In this document: one piece after another, positions 54,675 to 63,999 of the stretch
How positions within the stretch are numbered: the first letter of the stretch is position 1
How the letters are laid out: every line of letters begins with the position of its first letter
NCBI RefSeq assembly: GCF_009765445.1
Contig: NZ_WHOY01000031.1
Span: 2,786,884-2,850,883 of the forward strand
From: Pantoea sp. BAV 3049
GTDB taxonomy: Bacteria > Pseudomonadota > Gammaproteobacteria > Enterobacterales > Enterobacteriaceae
Reading direction: 5' to 3'
DNA: 64,000 bases
The notes under the pieces: generated by a model
The model's database searches: none
The model's input: only the letters and a program-made list of their open reading frames with translations
Told to the model about the DNA's origin: nothing
Made by a program: the position numbers and the translations under genes

Positions 54675-55880
54675 TCAGGAAAACCATTTCCCGAACCAGC
54701 CATTCATTTTCATCATCACGAAATCCCAGATGCGGCTGAAGAACCCGCCCTCGTTCACATTCTCCATCACCACCAGCGGCCGCTGTTCAATGGTTTTACC
54801 CTCCAACTGGAAATTGATAATCCCTACCACCTGATTCTTTTTAAGTGGCGCGGTCAGCTGTGGCTGCGACAGCGTAAAGCTGGCCTTGAGGTTTTTCATT
54901 TGTCCCTTTGGCAGCGTGACAGAAGCATCGTTAGCCACGCCAAGGTTGACCTCATTTTTATCGCCGTACCACACGCGCTGCGTTGAGAAAGGCTTATCGG
55001 CTTTAATCGGCGTCACCGTTTCATAAAAACGGAAGCCCCACGTCAGCAGTTTTTCACTCTCACGGAAGCGGATCGCATCCGTTGCCGCACCGAGCACCAC
55101 TGAGATTAAGCGCTGATCGCCGTCGGTTGCTGAGGCCACCAGATTATTCCCTGCGCCATTGGTATGACCGGTTTTGATACCGTCCACGTGCAGATTGCTG
55201 CTCCAGAGTAGACGGTTACGGTTGTACTGTTTGATACGGTTAAAGGTGAATTCTTTCTCTTTATGCAGCGCATACTCGGCTGGCACATCACGGATGAGCG
55301 CCTGACCGAGCAACGCCATATCACGAGCTGTACTGTACTGCCCCTCCGAATCCAGCCCATGCACCGTCCTGAAGTGGGTATTTTTCAGGCCAAGCGCCTG
55401 CACATAGTTATTCATCAGGCTGACAAACGAGTCCTGGCTACCGGCCACGTAATCGGCCAGTGCAATACTCGCGTCATTACCCGACTGGATAACAATGCCT
55501 TTATTCAGTTCAGAAACCGGGATACGGTCGCCAGGCTTGAGAAACATCAGCGATGAACCCTGCAGAATCGGGTTGCCGGTGGCCCATGCATCCTTACCGA
55601 CCGTTACCATATCGTCATTGGTGATCTTCCCGGCTTTAATCGCCTGGCCGATCACATAGCTGGCCATCATTTTGGTCAGGCTGGCCGGGTCAAGGCGATC
55701 GTCCGCATTGGATTCAGTCAGGACTTTGCCACTGTGGTAATCCATCAGGATCCACGCTTTGGCATCAATCTGGGGTGGTGCGGGGGCGTTTTCAGCCCGG
55801 GCAGGAGAGACGACGATCAGGAGCAGTGAAAGTGAGGCAGCCAGTGGAGCAAGACCGGCGGAAAGGCGAGTTTTCATCAT
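54675..55880 (-). CDS. dacC: D-alanyl-D-alanine carboxypeptidase DacC (PBP6)
   Basis: Periplasmic low-molecular-mass penicillin-binding protein trimming peptidoglycan pentapeptides, held to the inner membrane by a C-terminal amphipathic helix. The ATG at 55880 gives 401 residues; E. coli DacC has 400. Signal peptide to about residue 29 (SPARA|ENAP). Active-site motifs SLTK (Ser and Lys near residue 68), SGN near 132 and KTG near 235, then the PBP5_C domain and the anchor [11 protein letters not shown]. It could be called dacA-like by motif alone, but sequence and position next to ybjG and yliI support dacC. Confidence 0.93.
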   Translation of the reverse strand: MMKTRLSAGLAPLAASLSLLLIVVSPARAENAPAPPQIDAKAWILMDYHSGKVLTESNADDRLDPASLTKMMASYVIGQAIKAGKITNDDMVTVGKDAWATGNPILQGSSLMFLKPGDRIPVSELNKGIVIQSGNDASIALADYVAGSQDSFVSLMNNYVQALGLKNTHFRTVHGLDSEGQYSTARDMALLGQALIRDVPAEYALHKEKEFTFNRIKQYNRNRLLWSSNLHVDGIKTGHTNGAGNNLVASATDGDQRLISVVLGAATDAIRFRESEKLLTWGFRFYETVTPIKADKPFSTQRVWYGDKNEVNLGVANDASVTLPKGQMKNLKASFTLSQPQLTAPLKKNQVVGIINFQLEGKTIEQRPLVVMENVNEGGFFSRIWDFVMMKMNGWFGKWFS

Positions 55881-56155
55881 GGCAAGACCCAAGTATCCAT
55901 TTGAAAGATAAATATTTCTGGTGCTGGCGGGCACAGACCCACCTACGCTAACGCTTCTGAAGCTGAAAAAGAACAGCTTTACCGTAAAGTTTTTTGAAGT
56001 TTATTAGATAAATCTGGGATATGCCGCCGCTGGCGGCCTTTTTTTGGCACTTCCGCGTCAGCTGTGCCAGGTGAAATTCCGATTTTTCGCAGAACAGTTA
56101 AGCCGGTCACAAAATTCCGCTAACCTGAATACAGGTTGCCAGAGGAGTACTAACG

Positions 56156-56812
56156 ATGGATTTAGCCCTGTTCGATCTTGATGAGACGGTTATCTGTGAA
56201 GACAGCACCGGCCTTTGGTTACGCTGGCTGGTCTCCCAGGGATTTGCCCCGGAGGCGCTGATAGAGCAGGAGAGAGCGCTGATGACCCAGTACTACCGGG
56301 GGTCGCTGTCGATGGAAGAGTATATGAATACCACGCTGTCCCCGCTGGCAGGAATGGCGACGCTGACGGTAGCGGGCTGGATAAGACGTTTTATCCACCG
56401 CGACATCATGCCAAGAGTTTACCCCTCAGCCCGCGAAAGAATGGCCTGGCACCAGGAGCGCGGCGATACCATTATTCTGGTCTCTGCCAGCGGTGAACAT
56501 CTGGTGACACCGATTGCTCTGCAACTGGGTGCCCATGCCGCGCTGGCAATTGGTGTGGAAATTATCGATGACCGCTACAGTGGCCAGACCTATGGCACCA
56601 TGACTTATAAAGAGGGCAAGGTCACGCGACTCAATGACTGGTTGTCGGTACAGGAGGATGTCCGGTTTAATCATACCTGGGCTTACAGTGATTCGATGAA
56701 CGATTTACCGATGCTGGAACATGCCGACCACGCCCATGTTATTAACCCGAGTGAAAGCTTACACCAGTTAGCAAAACAGCGCGGCTGGGAAGTTTGCCGC
56801 TGGATGCGATAA
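56156..56812 (+). CDS. HAD-IB family phosphatase
   Basis: 218-residue haloacid-dehalogenase superfamily hydrolase. Motif I FDLDETV with nucleophile Asp7 and Asp9, motif II VSASGEHLV near 112, motif III Lys in YKEGKV near 158, motif IV YSDSMNDLPML near 181. It fits the IB subfamily (SerB/histidinol-phosphatase-like). Such proteins include phosphoserine-type and lipid-phosphate phosphatases, and I cannot tell the substrate. AGAGGAG precedes the ATG at 56156. Followed by a strong terminator, so monocistronic. Confidence 0.8.
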   Translation: MDLALFDLDETVICEDSTGLWLRWLVSQGFAPEALIEQERALMTQYYRGSLSMEEYMNTTLSPLAGMATLTVAGWIRRFIHRDIMPRVYPSARERMAWHQERGDTIILVSASGEHLVTPIALQLGAHAALAIGVEIIDDRYSGQTYGTMTYKEGKVTRLNDWLSVQEDVRFNHTWAYSDSMNDLPMLEHADHAHVINPSESLHQLAKQRGWEVCRWMR

Positions 56813-56864
56813 GCGGGAGTATCGTTTTACCCTCATCTCAGTCCCTTCCCTCTACTCTCCCTCA

Positions 56865-56895
56865 CGGGCACTTCTTTTAAAGTGCCCGGTTTTTT
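56865..56895 (+). terminator. Terminator after the HAD phosphatase gene
   Basis: CGGGCACTT (56865-56873) pairs with AAGTGCCCG (56880-56888), followed by GTTTTTT. Confidence 0.9.
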
Positions 56896-57021
56896 ACATA
56901 TTTCAGTTTACTGACTTTAAGTTTCAAGTCATGAGGCCGCTTTTAATCATCAACGAGGCTTAATGAGTTATCAAAGATACGTTTTATCCTGACCCGAGGC
57001 ATTACCTCTACACACACAGAT

Positions 57022-57045
57022 AAGTAATTAAAAGGAGAGAATTAC
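57022..57045 (+). repeat. Shared 24-bp leader, copy 1
   Basis: Begins AAGTAATTAAA, then A, GGAGA, G and AATTAC, placed just before the 57047 ORF. Copies at 57497 and 58492 differ at two positions. It contains the ribosome-binding core GGAGA. Confidence 0.75.
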
Positions 57046-57046
57046 C

Positions 57047-57130
57047 ATGATGACCGTACGCACTTTATTAATTGGTTCGGTAGCCCTTATGCTCACCATT
57101 TGCATAATGACAGTTTCAGTACTGCTTTAA
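57047..57130 (+). CDS. 27-residue hydrophobic peptide, pilin-leader linked
   Basis: ATG 57047 opens 27 codons (MMTVRTLLIG, then an uninterrupted hydrophobic stretch ending in Leu-Leu and TAA at 57128). The ribosome site AAAAGGAGAGA is very good and the 24-bp leader is the one used by the two pilin genes. The peptide is one membrane span or a bare signal peptide. It may be a real small membrane protein or the surviving 5' end of a lost third pilin gene. I do not recognise it. Confidence 0.5.
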   Translation: MMTVRTLLIGSVALMLTICIMTVSVLL

Positions 57131-57521
57131 CCGAAACATTGTTTTTTCTTTAATCCTGATGACCAGTTATAAACATCTCGCTGAAATCAACCTGTGTAAA
57201 ACAGGCACTGTATAATTGCATGGGTGACTATCTTCTGTCAGAAGATGCAGTGAAAAATCGATATAAAACATAAAATTATTAAAAAAATAAAAACTTCATT
57301 GTACCCGTTAAGTTTCCCCTCCGGAGAGACGCTTTAAGAATACCAGCAGGAGTAAAAGCGCAATACTTCCAGCACGACCAGAGAGGTCAGGCTGACAGCA
57401 TTGAAAGGATTTCTCTCTTTTGCAATCTGCACAATCTGAGGAGGATGCCACGGCATCTCTGTAAATCAGAAATTTTTTCAACTCATTTTTCAAAACAAGT
57501 AATTAAATGGAGAAAATTACT
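57131..57521 (+). promoter_or_regulatory. Pilin promoter region with a 17-bp palindrome
   Basis: TATAAT at 57211-57216 is a perfect -10; the best -35 (TCAACC at 57187) is weak. Fourteen bases after it, ATCTTCTG (57230-57237) and CAGAAGAT (57239-57246) form a perfect palindrome around T, in operator position near +8 to +24. CCTGT-ACAGG (57191-57205) makes a smaller inverted repeat over the promoter. The part 57250-57300 is strongly AT-rich. The predicted leader to the first pilin is about 300 bases. No gene is supported here. Confidence 0.45.
57497..57520 (+). repeat. Shared 24-bp leader, copy 2
   Basis: AAGTAATTAAA, T, GGAGA, A, AATTAC before the first pilin. Identical to copy 3 over its 24 bases. 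Confidence 0.8.
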
Positions 57522-58193
57522 GTGCGTATTTCATTACTCGCTTCAGCCCTCACGCTGGCTGTTGCCACAATGTCCTTTACTGCCTCAGCTGCTGATACGG
57601 CGACGATGGCTGTGACAGGCACTATTACCCCCACCACCTGCGATGTCGCGCTGAGTGCTTCCTCTGTGGATCTGGGGAATATCCCTGCCACCGAGCTCCT
57701 GACAAAAGCCAACGATTATACTCAGGACTATCAATCGTTATCAGTCAGCTGTGATGCCGCAAGCCAGATCGCACTGCGAACCACCGACGATCGTGCAGCA
57801 AGTGCCTATACCAATGCCGACTTCCAGACTGTTTCTGCACTGACTTTGCCTGGCGTGGACCAAAACATTTTCGGTCTGGGGACGGATTCCGCTGATGGGA
57901 AAATCGGATCATTGCAGTTAGTGATTACCGCAGCCAACATTGACGGTACTGCCGCAACAGTGCTGGCCAGTACGGATAAATCCAGCTGGACTTCTCAAGG
58001 CAATAGTTATTTGCTGGCTAAAAATGGCTATGTTGCACTGACCACTAATGCGGGCGGTACCACACCGGACAGCTTTACTGAAGCGACCCTGACTCTTTCT
58101 CCACGAATCTATCTGAAACAAGGTTCAGCCTACCCGGCCGGCGAAGAGGTCAAAATTAACGGTAGCGTCACCTTCTCTGTAGTGTATTTGTAA
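57522..58193 (+). CDS. DUF1120-type fimbrial subunit, first copy
   Basis: Secreted pilin-like protein of 223 residues. I choose the GTG at 57522, eight bases after GGAGA, because it gives a normal signal peptide (MRISLLASALTLAVATMSF to about Ala23) and matches the placement in the second copy; the ATG at 57507 lies inside the ribosome site. Mature protein begins ADTATMAVTGTITPTTC; Cys40 and Cys77 can form the pilin disulphide. It ends VTFSVVYL, a typical terminal strand for chaperone binding. DUF1120 proteins occur with chaperone-usher genes such as E. coli yhcADEF. Probably a structural subunit. Confidence 0.85.
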   Translation: MRISLLASALTLAVATMSFTASAADTATMAVTGTITPTTCDVALSASSVDLGNIPATELLTKANDYTQDYQSLSVSCDAASQIALRTTDDRAASAYTNADFQTVSALTLPGVDQNIFGLGTDSADGKIGSLQLVITAANIDGTAATVLASTDKSSWTSQGNSYLLAKNGYVALTTNAGGTTPDSFTEATLTLSPRIYLKQGSAYPAGEEVKINGSVTFSVVYL

Positions 58194-58517
58194 ACAGATC
58201 GTTGCAGTAATTTGAGGCTAACATTCTCAAGGTTAATTAACTTAATTTTATTTTCACAAATACCATAATGCCAGAGAAGCTGGCATTATTTCATTCTGCA
58301 GAAAAAGGACATAACTGACCAAATTAACCGATATAAATACACGCTATCAAAAAACAATACCGCATTTAACTTTTATTAAGATGAGGTATGTAACGATAGC
58401 CATCCGGGCAAGGAATCCGTTGATAAAAATCCGTAATGGAAGAGTCCATGAACAACCTGATGCAAAAAAAAATAGCCATCATGTTAAAAAGAAGTAATTA
58501 AATGGAGAAAATTACTC
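58194..58517 (+). other. Inter-pilin spacer with hairpin
   Basis: A 324-bp AT-rich spacer. TAATGCCAG (58266-58274) pairs perfectly with CTGGCATTA (58280-58288) around AGAAG and is followed by T-rich sequence, a likely partial terminator that would favour the first pilin over later genes. The shared leader copy 3 lies at 58492-58515. A 17-codon frame from 58448 ends inside that leader; I regard it as chance. Confidence 0.55.
58492..58515 (+). repeat. Shared 24-bp leader, copy 3
   Basis: AAGTAATTAAA, T, GGAGA, A, AATTAC before the second pilin, identical to copy 2. Confidence 0.8.
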
Positions 58518-59207
58518 ATGCGTAAATTAGTTATTGCGTCGGCTATCGCATTAGCGGCAAGTATATTAAGCCTTTCTGCTTTTTCAGCAGATACCGCCAC
58601 GCTGGCAATTACCGGGACGATCACCCCTGCAACCTGTGAAGTGTCACTGAGTAATACCTCTCTGAGCGCAGGAAATATAGCGGCATCGAGCCTGACCAAC
58701 GATGTTAATCAATTCGAGCCAGGAAACAGTACCTTATCTGTTGCCTGCGACGCAGCCTCTGCAGTAGCGATACAGACTACTGATAACCGTTCGGCTTCAG
58801 CGATGACAAAAGCTGAGGTAAGTTCGGAAATGAAGATAGATATAACGTCGATGACTGATGCGAATATTTTTGGTATTGGCAATGATTCTGCCGGTAAAAA
58901 GGTGGGGATGCTCGCTCTGGCAGTTGCCTCAGCCACGGCTGATGGCACAAGCAACAACAACCTGTTGAGCAGCAGCGACAAGAGCAGCTGGACAGCCAAA
59001 ACGATTTCCCAGGCTACGCCAATACCACTGGAAAAAAACAGTTATTTCGCTTTAGCTGCCAGCAGCGGAGATACGGCCCCCACCACAGTGACCAATGCCA
59101 CGTTTGAAATATCTTCGCTCCTGGTTTTAAAGAAAGCCGACCATTATCCGGGGGGTGAAAAAGTAGACATTGACGGCAATGTCACCTTCTCGCTGGTGTA
59201 TTTATAA
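58518..59207 (+). CDS. DUF1120-type fimbrial subunit, second copy
   Basis: Paralogue of the preceding gene: 229 residues, signal peptide to about Ser23, mature start ADTATLAITGTITPATC, cysteines again at 40 and 77 and the end VTFSLVYL. Similarity is high at both ends and low in the middle (about 80-200), which suggests divergence of exposed surfaces after tandem duplication. ATG at 58518 follows GGAGA. Either a second structural subunit or an alternative pilin. Confidence 0.85.
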   Translation: MRKLVIASAIALAASILSLSAFSADTATLAITGTITPATCEVSLSNTSLSAGNIAASSLTNDVNQFEPGNSTLSVACDAASAVAIQTTDNRSASAMTKAEVSSEMKIDITSMTDANIFGIGNDSAGKKVGMLALAVASATADGTSNNNLLSSSDKSSWTAKTISQATPIPLEKNSYFALAASSGDTAPTTVTNATFEISSLLVLKKADHYPGGEKVDIDGNVTFSLVYL

Positions 59208-59255
59208 TCCTTCTGGCGAGAGACGACAGCCCTTCGCTATTTTACGAGTCAGAAA

Positions 59256-59945
59256 ATGACAACATTATCGAAACTCTTCTCTGCACTATTGCTTTTCCCG
59301 CTGTTGCTGAATACTGCGCAGGCCGCCGGAATGAGGCCAGAAGTCCCGGCCCTGTTTCTCGATGATGGCGGTCGCGAAGCCACCATCAATGTTCAGAATA
59401 CTGACAGCTCCCTGGCTTTGTTGCACAGCAGCCTGCAAACCATTCCTGAAGACCGGGAGAACCTGTTAATTATCACCCCGCAACTGGCCCGCGTAAATGC
59501 CGGACAGAAGCAGCAGGTTCGCGTGATGCTGAAACAGGGCGTGATGCTGGACAAGCAGCGCATGCAGCGGATTAATTTTATTTCCGTGCCGCAAGATAAC
59601 GGTAAACAAAATCGTACCCGAATTCTTATCGGTCAGAATATCCCGGTCATTATCTCACCGGCGAGCCTGCCGCAAAATCTGGAGCCATGGAAGTTACTGA
59701 AATGGCAGCGCAACGGCCAAACTATTCAGGTGGAAAATCCTTCAAAGTATATCGTCAGGATGACCGATAAGATCGATCTTTTACCGTCGAAAAACAGCAT
59801 CAGCCTGAAAAAAACCTACCTTCTTCCCGGTGAGAAGGTTCTGCTTTCCCTGAAGGAATCGGATGCCAGCAAGATTAAAGAGATCCGTATCCATCCGGTG
59901 ACTCGCTTTGGTGTGCTGACCACACCATATGTTATTTCCTTGTAA
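59256..59945 (+). CDS. Fimbrial periplasmic chaperone
   Basis: PapD-like chaperone, 229 residues, with signal peptide to about Ala23 (LLNTAQA|AGMRPEVP). Two Ig-like domains; the subunit-binding strand region is QQVRVMLKQGVMLDKQRMQRINFISVPQ (about residues 87-115), with the usual alternating hydrophobics, and the domain 2 strands run to PYVISL. It keeps pilins folded until the usher takes them. ATG at 59256 has a weak ribosome site. 48 bases after the second pilin and 18 before the usher, operon. Confidence 0.88.
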   Translation: MTTLSKLFSALLLFPLLLNTAQAAGMRPEVPALFLDDGGREATINVQNTDSSLALLHSSLQTIPEDRENLLIITPQLARVNAGQKQQVRVMLKQGVMLDKQRMQRINFISVPQDNGKQNRTRILIGQNIPVIISPASLPQNLEPWKLLKWQRNGQTIQVENPSKYIVRMTDKIDLLPSKNSISLKKTYLLPGEKVLLSLKESDASKIKEIRIHPVTRFGVLTTPYVISL

Positions 59946-59963
59946 ATCGCGCCCATAATCCTG

Positions 59964-62307
59964 ATGAAAAAAACAGTGTTCTTTTGCAGCCTGCTCCTGT
60001 CATGTCATGCATTTGCAAAAGATAGTTTTGATCGGGAGATGCTACGCGATCTTGGCTATGATGATTCCGTTGGGGATTTGCTGGCGGAAGAAGCCCATTT
60101 TCTCCCCGGTCATCATCAGGTCACCCTTATTATTAACGGCCAGCAGAAAGGCAGCAAAGACTTGACTTTTGATCGCCAGGGCAAAGCCTGCTGGTCCAGC
60201 GCCCTCCTGGAAGAGCTGGGGATTACCCCGCGCGCTTTCACGTCCGCGGCAGAGAGTGACTGTCTGATTCCTGCCCCTGAGAATAACATCACTGTCATTG
60301 AGCATCCGGACAGAAACAGCCTGGAATTAAAAGTGCCGCCTGACGGGTTACAGGATCGGCTGCATTACGCCTCAGGTGGCAAAGCGCTGATCCTGAATTA
60401 CGACGCTAATGTTTATCGTTATCAGCGGCAGTCCGCTAATAGCGCCACCAATCAGACGCTGACCAGCGAAGCAGGCATCAACTTTAATGACTGGATAGTA
60501 CGCAGCGGACAGAGTTTTTCCACCTGGGGAGGGAAGAAAGATTTTTCCCGCCTTTATACCTATACCCAAAAGACCTTTACCAACCTCTCTTCGGTACTCC
60601 AGGCCGGGGAGATCTCGACTAATGATCCGGTTTTCGGCGGCATTAACCTGACCGGGGCACAGCTGTTTCCGGAAATGGCGCTGCAGGGCGGGAGTAACCA
60701 CGCAACGATTGATACTGTTATCCCGCTGGCGGCAACCGTTGAAGTCTGGCAGCGGGATATCCTGCTAAAATCTTTTCGTCTCCCGGCTGGGGCTGTGACG
60801 CTGGAAGATATTCCGGTGCTCAATCGTCAGGACGATTTTATCCTCAAAATCCGGGACGATGCCGGTGGCGAACAGCAGCAGATTATCCCCTATGTTCAGG
60901 CAAGAACCGCGAGGGTATTCAGCTCAACGGGATTGAGCCTCGCAGCAGGTCAACTGCGTTTAAGTTCTGAGAAATTCCCGCTGGCTACAGCTTCTGCAGG
61001 CGTTTATCAGAATACCCGACTCTCGCTGGTGAGCGGAGGATTGGTCAGTCAGGATTATCAGTCAGCAGCCTGGCGAGCCGACATCAGGCTGACAGAGACC
61101 CTCCTGAGCACCCTGACCCAGACCCTTTCACTGGCGAAAGACAGCCAGGAGCAAAGCGGTCACGTTAAAGGAATTAAAAACCAGGCTTCACTGGCTTATC
61201 CCGTAACCGGGCATTTATCGGCAAACGCCGTGGCAAGTTTTTACAGCAAAAATTTCCTGGAACCGGGCAGCGCCATGACTTATCGCTGAAACGGGGCAGA
61301 TCAAAACGCAGTATTCCACGGGTTTGAGCTATAGCCATCCCGTACTGGGAAGCCTGTCGCTCTCTGGCACCGTAACGCACAACTACCGTTCTTCCGATGT
61401 CATCGGTTACGTGATGAATTGGGGAAAAAGCATTGGCCGCACCAATATTAACGTTGGCCTGCAGAAAAACCGACTGACCACTGACGGCAGAGGCTATGAC
61501 AATCGTTATCTCTATCTGAACCTTTCCATCCCGCTGGGCGAAAACCTCAGCCTCAGAAGCTGGGCCAGCAATACTCACAACCAGTCTCGCTATGGTGTTG
61601 GCTTTGATCAGACGGTCAATGAAAAGCTGACCTGGAACATGAACAGCGAGAAACGTTCACAACGCGATCCGTCCGTATCCGCCGCAGCGACCTGGACCAG
61701 TAAATACAGCAAGCTAAACGGCAGCGTTTCGAAAGGCGACAGCAACAGTTATTCCCTGGGCGCGCGCGGAGGAGCGGTAGTGCACAGTGAAGGGCTCACC
61801 TTCACCCCACGCCAGGTTTCCGATACGTTTGGCATCATTTCGCTTAACAGCAACCAGGCGGATGTGGAAATCACCACACCACGGGGCAAAGTGTGGACCG
61901 ACCGTCAGGGCTACGCCATCGCCTCGTGGACACCCTGGCAAAAGAATACCGTGCAAATCAACACCCGCAGCCTGAAAAAAAATGTTCAGGTGCAGAGTGG
62001 TATTGCTGAAGTTACCCCTTACCGTGGTGCCGTCCTGCCGATCAGTTTACCGGCCCACGAAGTGCGCCGCGCGCTGGTTTCATTCGTGCCGGGCGTGCAG
62101 CTGGCTCCGGGATCGCCGGTCAAAAATGACCAGGCTGAGCTGGTTGCCTTCGTGAATGAAGATAAAACCATCTTTTTTGACGATCTGCCCGAGGGTGCTC
62201 TCTTTGGCCAGACCACAACAGGCACCCGTTGCCGGATTGAACTGAACAGCCCCTGGCAATACATGCCGGATACCCTTTACGCCGCTCTGACAGCGAGATG
62301 TGAATAA
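59964..62307 (+). pseudogene. Fimbrial usher, broken by a frameshift
   Basis: Outer-membrane usher of a chaperone-usher system. The first part (59964-61289) has a signal peptide to about residue 18, the N-terminal periplasmic domain (about 20-130), beta-barrel strands and the plug domain (about 215-300). It stops at TGA after GSAMTYR. The frame that continues the protein, reading AETGQIKTQYSTGLSYSHP, is offset: restoring two bases (CGCGCT instead of CGCT at 61284-61287) joins the halves into about 781 residues. The rest (to 62307) holds later barrel strands, the second plug-flanking region and C-terminal domains ending ALTARCE. As sequenced it cannot give a full usher; a sequencing or assembly error in the CGCG tract is an alternative. 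Confidence 0.85.
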
Positions 62308-62870
62308 TGAAAACCCAGCCCGTTCGCCACTCGCTGCTCGTTCTGTTGCTGAGCATTGCCGGTTTACCGCTCGCCCATGCTGAGTGCTCAGTTCAGTTGA
62401 GCGATGCTGTAATTGATTATGGATCGCAAACCCGGGGCGATTTGCTGCAGCAAAACGGGAACGAGCTGACGGCTGCGGAATTAAGCCTGGGTGAAGAGCG
62501 GATTATTGATGTCAACATCACCTGCGATCGTCCGGCTCCGCTCAGCCTGCAGTTCATTGCGCCAGCGCGGGACAGCCAGAGCTATAGTTTTGGCCGTTCA
62601 GGAAAAGCCGTGCTGAAACTCTATGATGCCTCCGTGGATAATCAACCGGCAGAGATTGCCAGTAATCTCGCCGGAACAGACCGCAGCCAGGCGATAATCC
62701 TGGCTGCCGATAAGCGTCTGACCTTCTGGCGGGAAGGTACCCGCCTTTCCGGCTCCTCACTGCGGGCTAAAGTGGCCATCAGCACTTATCTGCCTGCCGG
62801 TCAGACCCGCGTCAGCGACAGGCAAAGCTGGCAGTTAAACGGCAACTTCATCGTCAGCGATACGGAATAG
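62307..62870 (+). CDS. Minor or tip fimbrial subunit
   Basis: 187-residue secreted protein. Signal peptide to about Ala25 (LPLAHA|ECSVQL); a disulphide pair is likely between the Cys in ECSVQL and the Cys in NITCDRP. The pattern of beta strands and the last-gene position fit a minor or terminal pilin, as with E. coli yhcF-like genes. Its ATG overlaps the usher stop by one base (TAATG). No adhesin lectin domain is recognisable. Confidence 0.7.
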   Translation: MKTQPVRHSLLVLLLSIAGLPLAHAECSVQLSDAVIDYGSQTRGDLLQQNGNELTAAELSLGEERIIDVNITCDRPAPLSLQFIAPARDSQSYSFGRSGKAVLKLYDASVDNQPAEIASNLAGTDRSQAIILAADKRLTFWREGTRLSGSSLRAKVAISTYLPAGQTRVSDRQSWQLNGNFIVSDTE

Positions 62871-62883
62871 GCCAGCGCCATTG

Positions 62884-63999
62884 TTATCGACTCAGCCCGA
62901 CTTTCAGCAGCTTGCCGTCACTGTCGTCCGTCAGCACGTAGAGATAGCCATCCGGTCCTGTGCGCACATCGCGGATACGCTCTCCGCGATCTTTTAACAG
63001 ACGCTCTTTCTCCACCAGATGCTCACCATTTACCGTCAGGTGGATCAGGCTTTTCTCTTTCAGCGCCCCGACGAACAGCGAGTTTTTCCACTCACTGAAG
63101 CGGTCGCTGTCATAAAACGCCATGCCGCTGACGGCCGGCGAAACTTTCCAGTAGAAAACGGGCTGTTCCGTTCCGGGGACTTTTCCCCCTTTTGAACCCG
63201 GCACTTTCTCACCGCTGTAATCGATCCCCCAGGTGGCGATCGGCCAGCCGTAGTTCATGCCTTTACGGGGAATATTCACCTCATCCCCACCCCGTGGACC
63301 GTGCTCCGTTTCCCACATTTCACTCGTCCAGGGATTCAGCGCCAGCCCCTGCGGATTACGCATGCCGTAGCTCCAGACTTCCGCTCTGGCATTTTTTTTA
63401 CCGACAAAAGGATTATCTTTCGGAATGCTGCCATCGGCATTGAGCCGGATGATTTTGCCGGTCAGCGCCTCCGTGTTCTGCGCGCTTTCGGCCTGGAAGT
63501 TGTCACCGAAGGCTATCCACAGAGAGCCCTGACGATCGAATGCCAGCCGCGACCCCAGATTTGCCCCGCTGGAGAGTTTAGGTTCCTGCTGCAGGATCAC
63601 TTTAAAGTCGCTGAGCTGGCTGTTCTCTTTGTTCAGCGTACCGTATCCCACCACTCCGCCTGCCCGTCCAGCGCTGTCGGCTTCCGTATAGCTGAGATAA
63701 ACATGGCGGCTTTGGGCAAAATCAGGTGCCAGAGCCACATCCAGCAGCCCTCCCTGACGGTGCGCCCAGACTTTTGGCACACCGCCGATCGGTGGCGATA
63801 GCCCTTTCCCGGCCTGCCAGCGGCGCAGCTGACCGGAACGCTCAGTGATCAGCAGCCCCTGATTATCGGGCAGAAAGGCCACTGCCCAGGGATGATCCAG
63901 CCCTTTCTGCAACTGTTCGACAGTAACACTGGCAGCCAGCGCCTGCTGACCCAGCAGAAGGCAACCAGCCAGCAAACAGCCTTTAACTAAACGCGACAT
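62884..63999 (-). CDS. yliI: PQQ-dependent aldose sugar dehydrogenase YliI
   Basis: Soluble or membrane-associated periplasmic beta-propeller quinoprotein of the Asd/soluble glucose dehydrogenase family; oxidises aldoses when PQQ is available. 371 residues, E. coli length, signal peptide to about residue 22 (LGQQALAA|SVTVEQL). Conserved LDHPWAVAFLPD, GQ/RQGGLLDVALAPDF, HGPRGGDEVNIP, MNYGWPIATWG and RDVRTGPDGYLYVLTD. ATG codon at 63999 is one base inside the window. Only 13 bases separate its stop from the fimbrial tip gene, convergent, and no terminator is obvious there. Confidence 0.95.
   Translation of the reverse strand: MSRLVKGCLLAGCLLLGQQALAASVTVEQLQKGLDHPWAVAFLPDNQGLLITERSGQLRRWQAGKGLSPPIGGVPKVWAHRQGGLLDVALAPDFAQSRHVYLSYTEADSAGRAGGVVGYGTLNKENSQLSDFKVILQQEPKLSSGANLGSRLAFDRQGSLWIAFGDNFQAESAQNTEALTGKIIRLNADGSIPKDNPFVGKKNARAEVWSYGMRNPQGLALNPWTSEMWETEHGPRGGDEVNIPRKGMNYGWPIATWGIDYSGEKVPGSKGGKVPGTEQPVFYWKVSPAVSGMAFYDSDRFSEWKNSLFVGALKEKSLIHLTVNGEHLVEKERLLKDRGERIRDVRTGPDGYLYVLTDDSDGKLLKVGLSR

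Noticed and set aside
57308-57493. Minus-strand 61-codon ORF with a CxxC, a CC pair and a hydrophobic tail upstream of the first pilin
   Set aside because: It starts with TTG, has no ribosome site and lies in the pilin leader; it could be a toxin-like small protein, but nothing beyond the open frame supports it.
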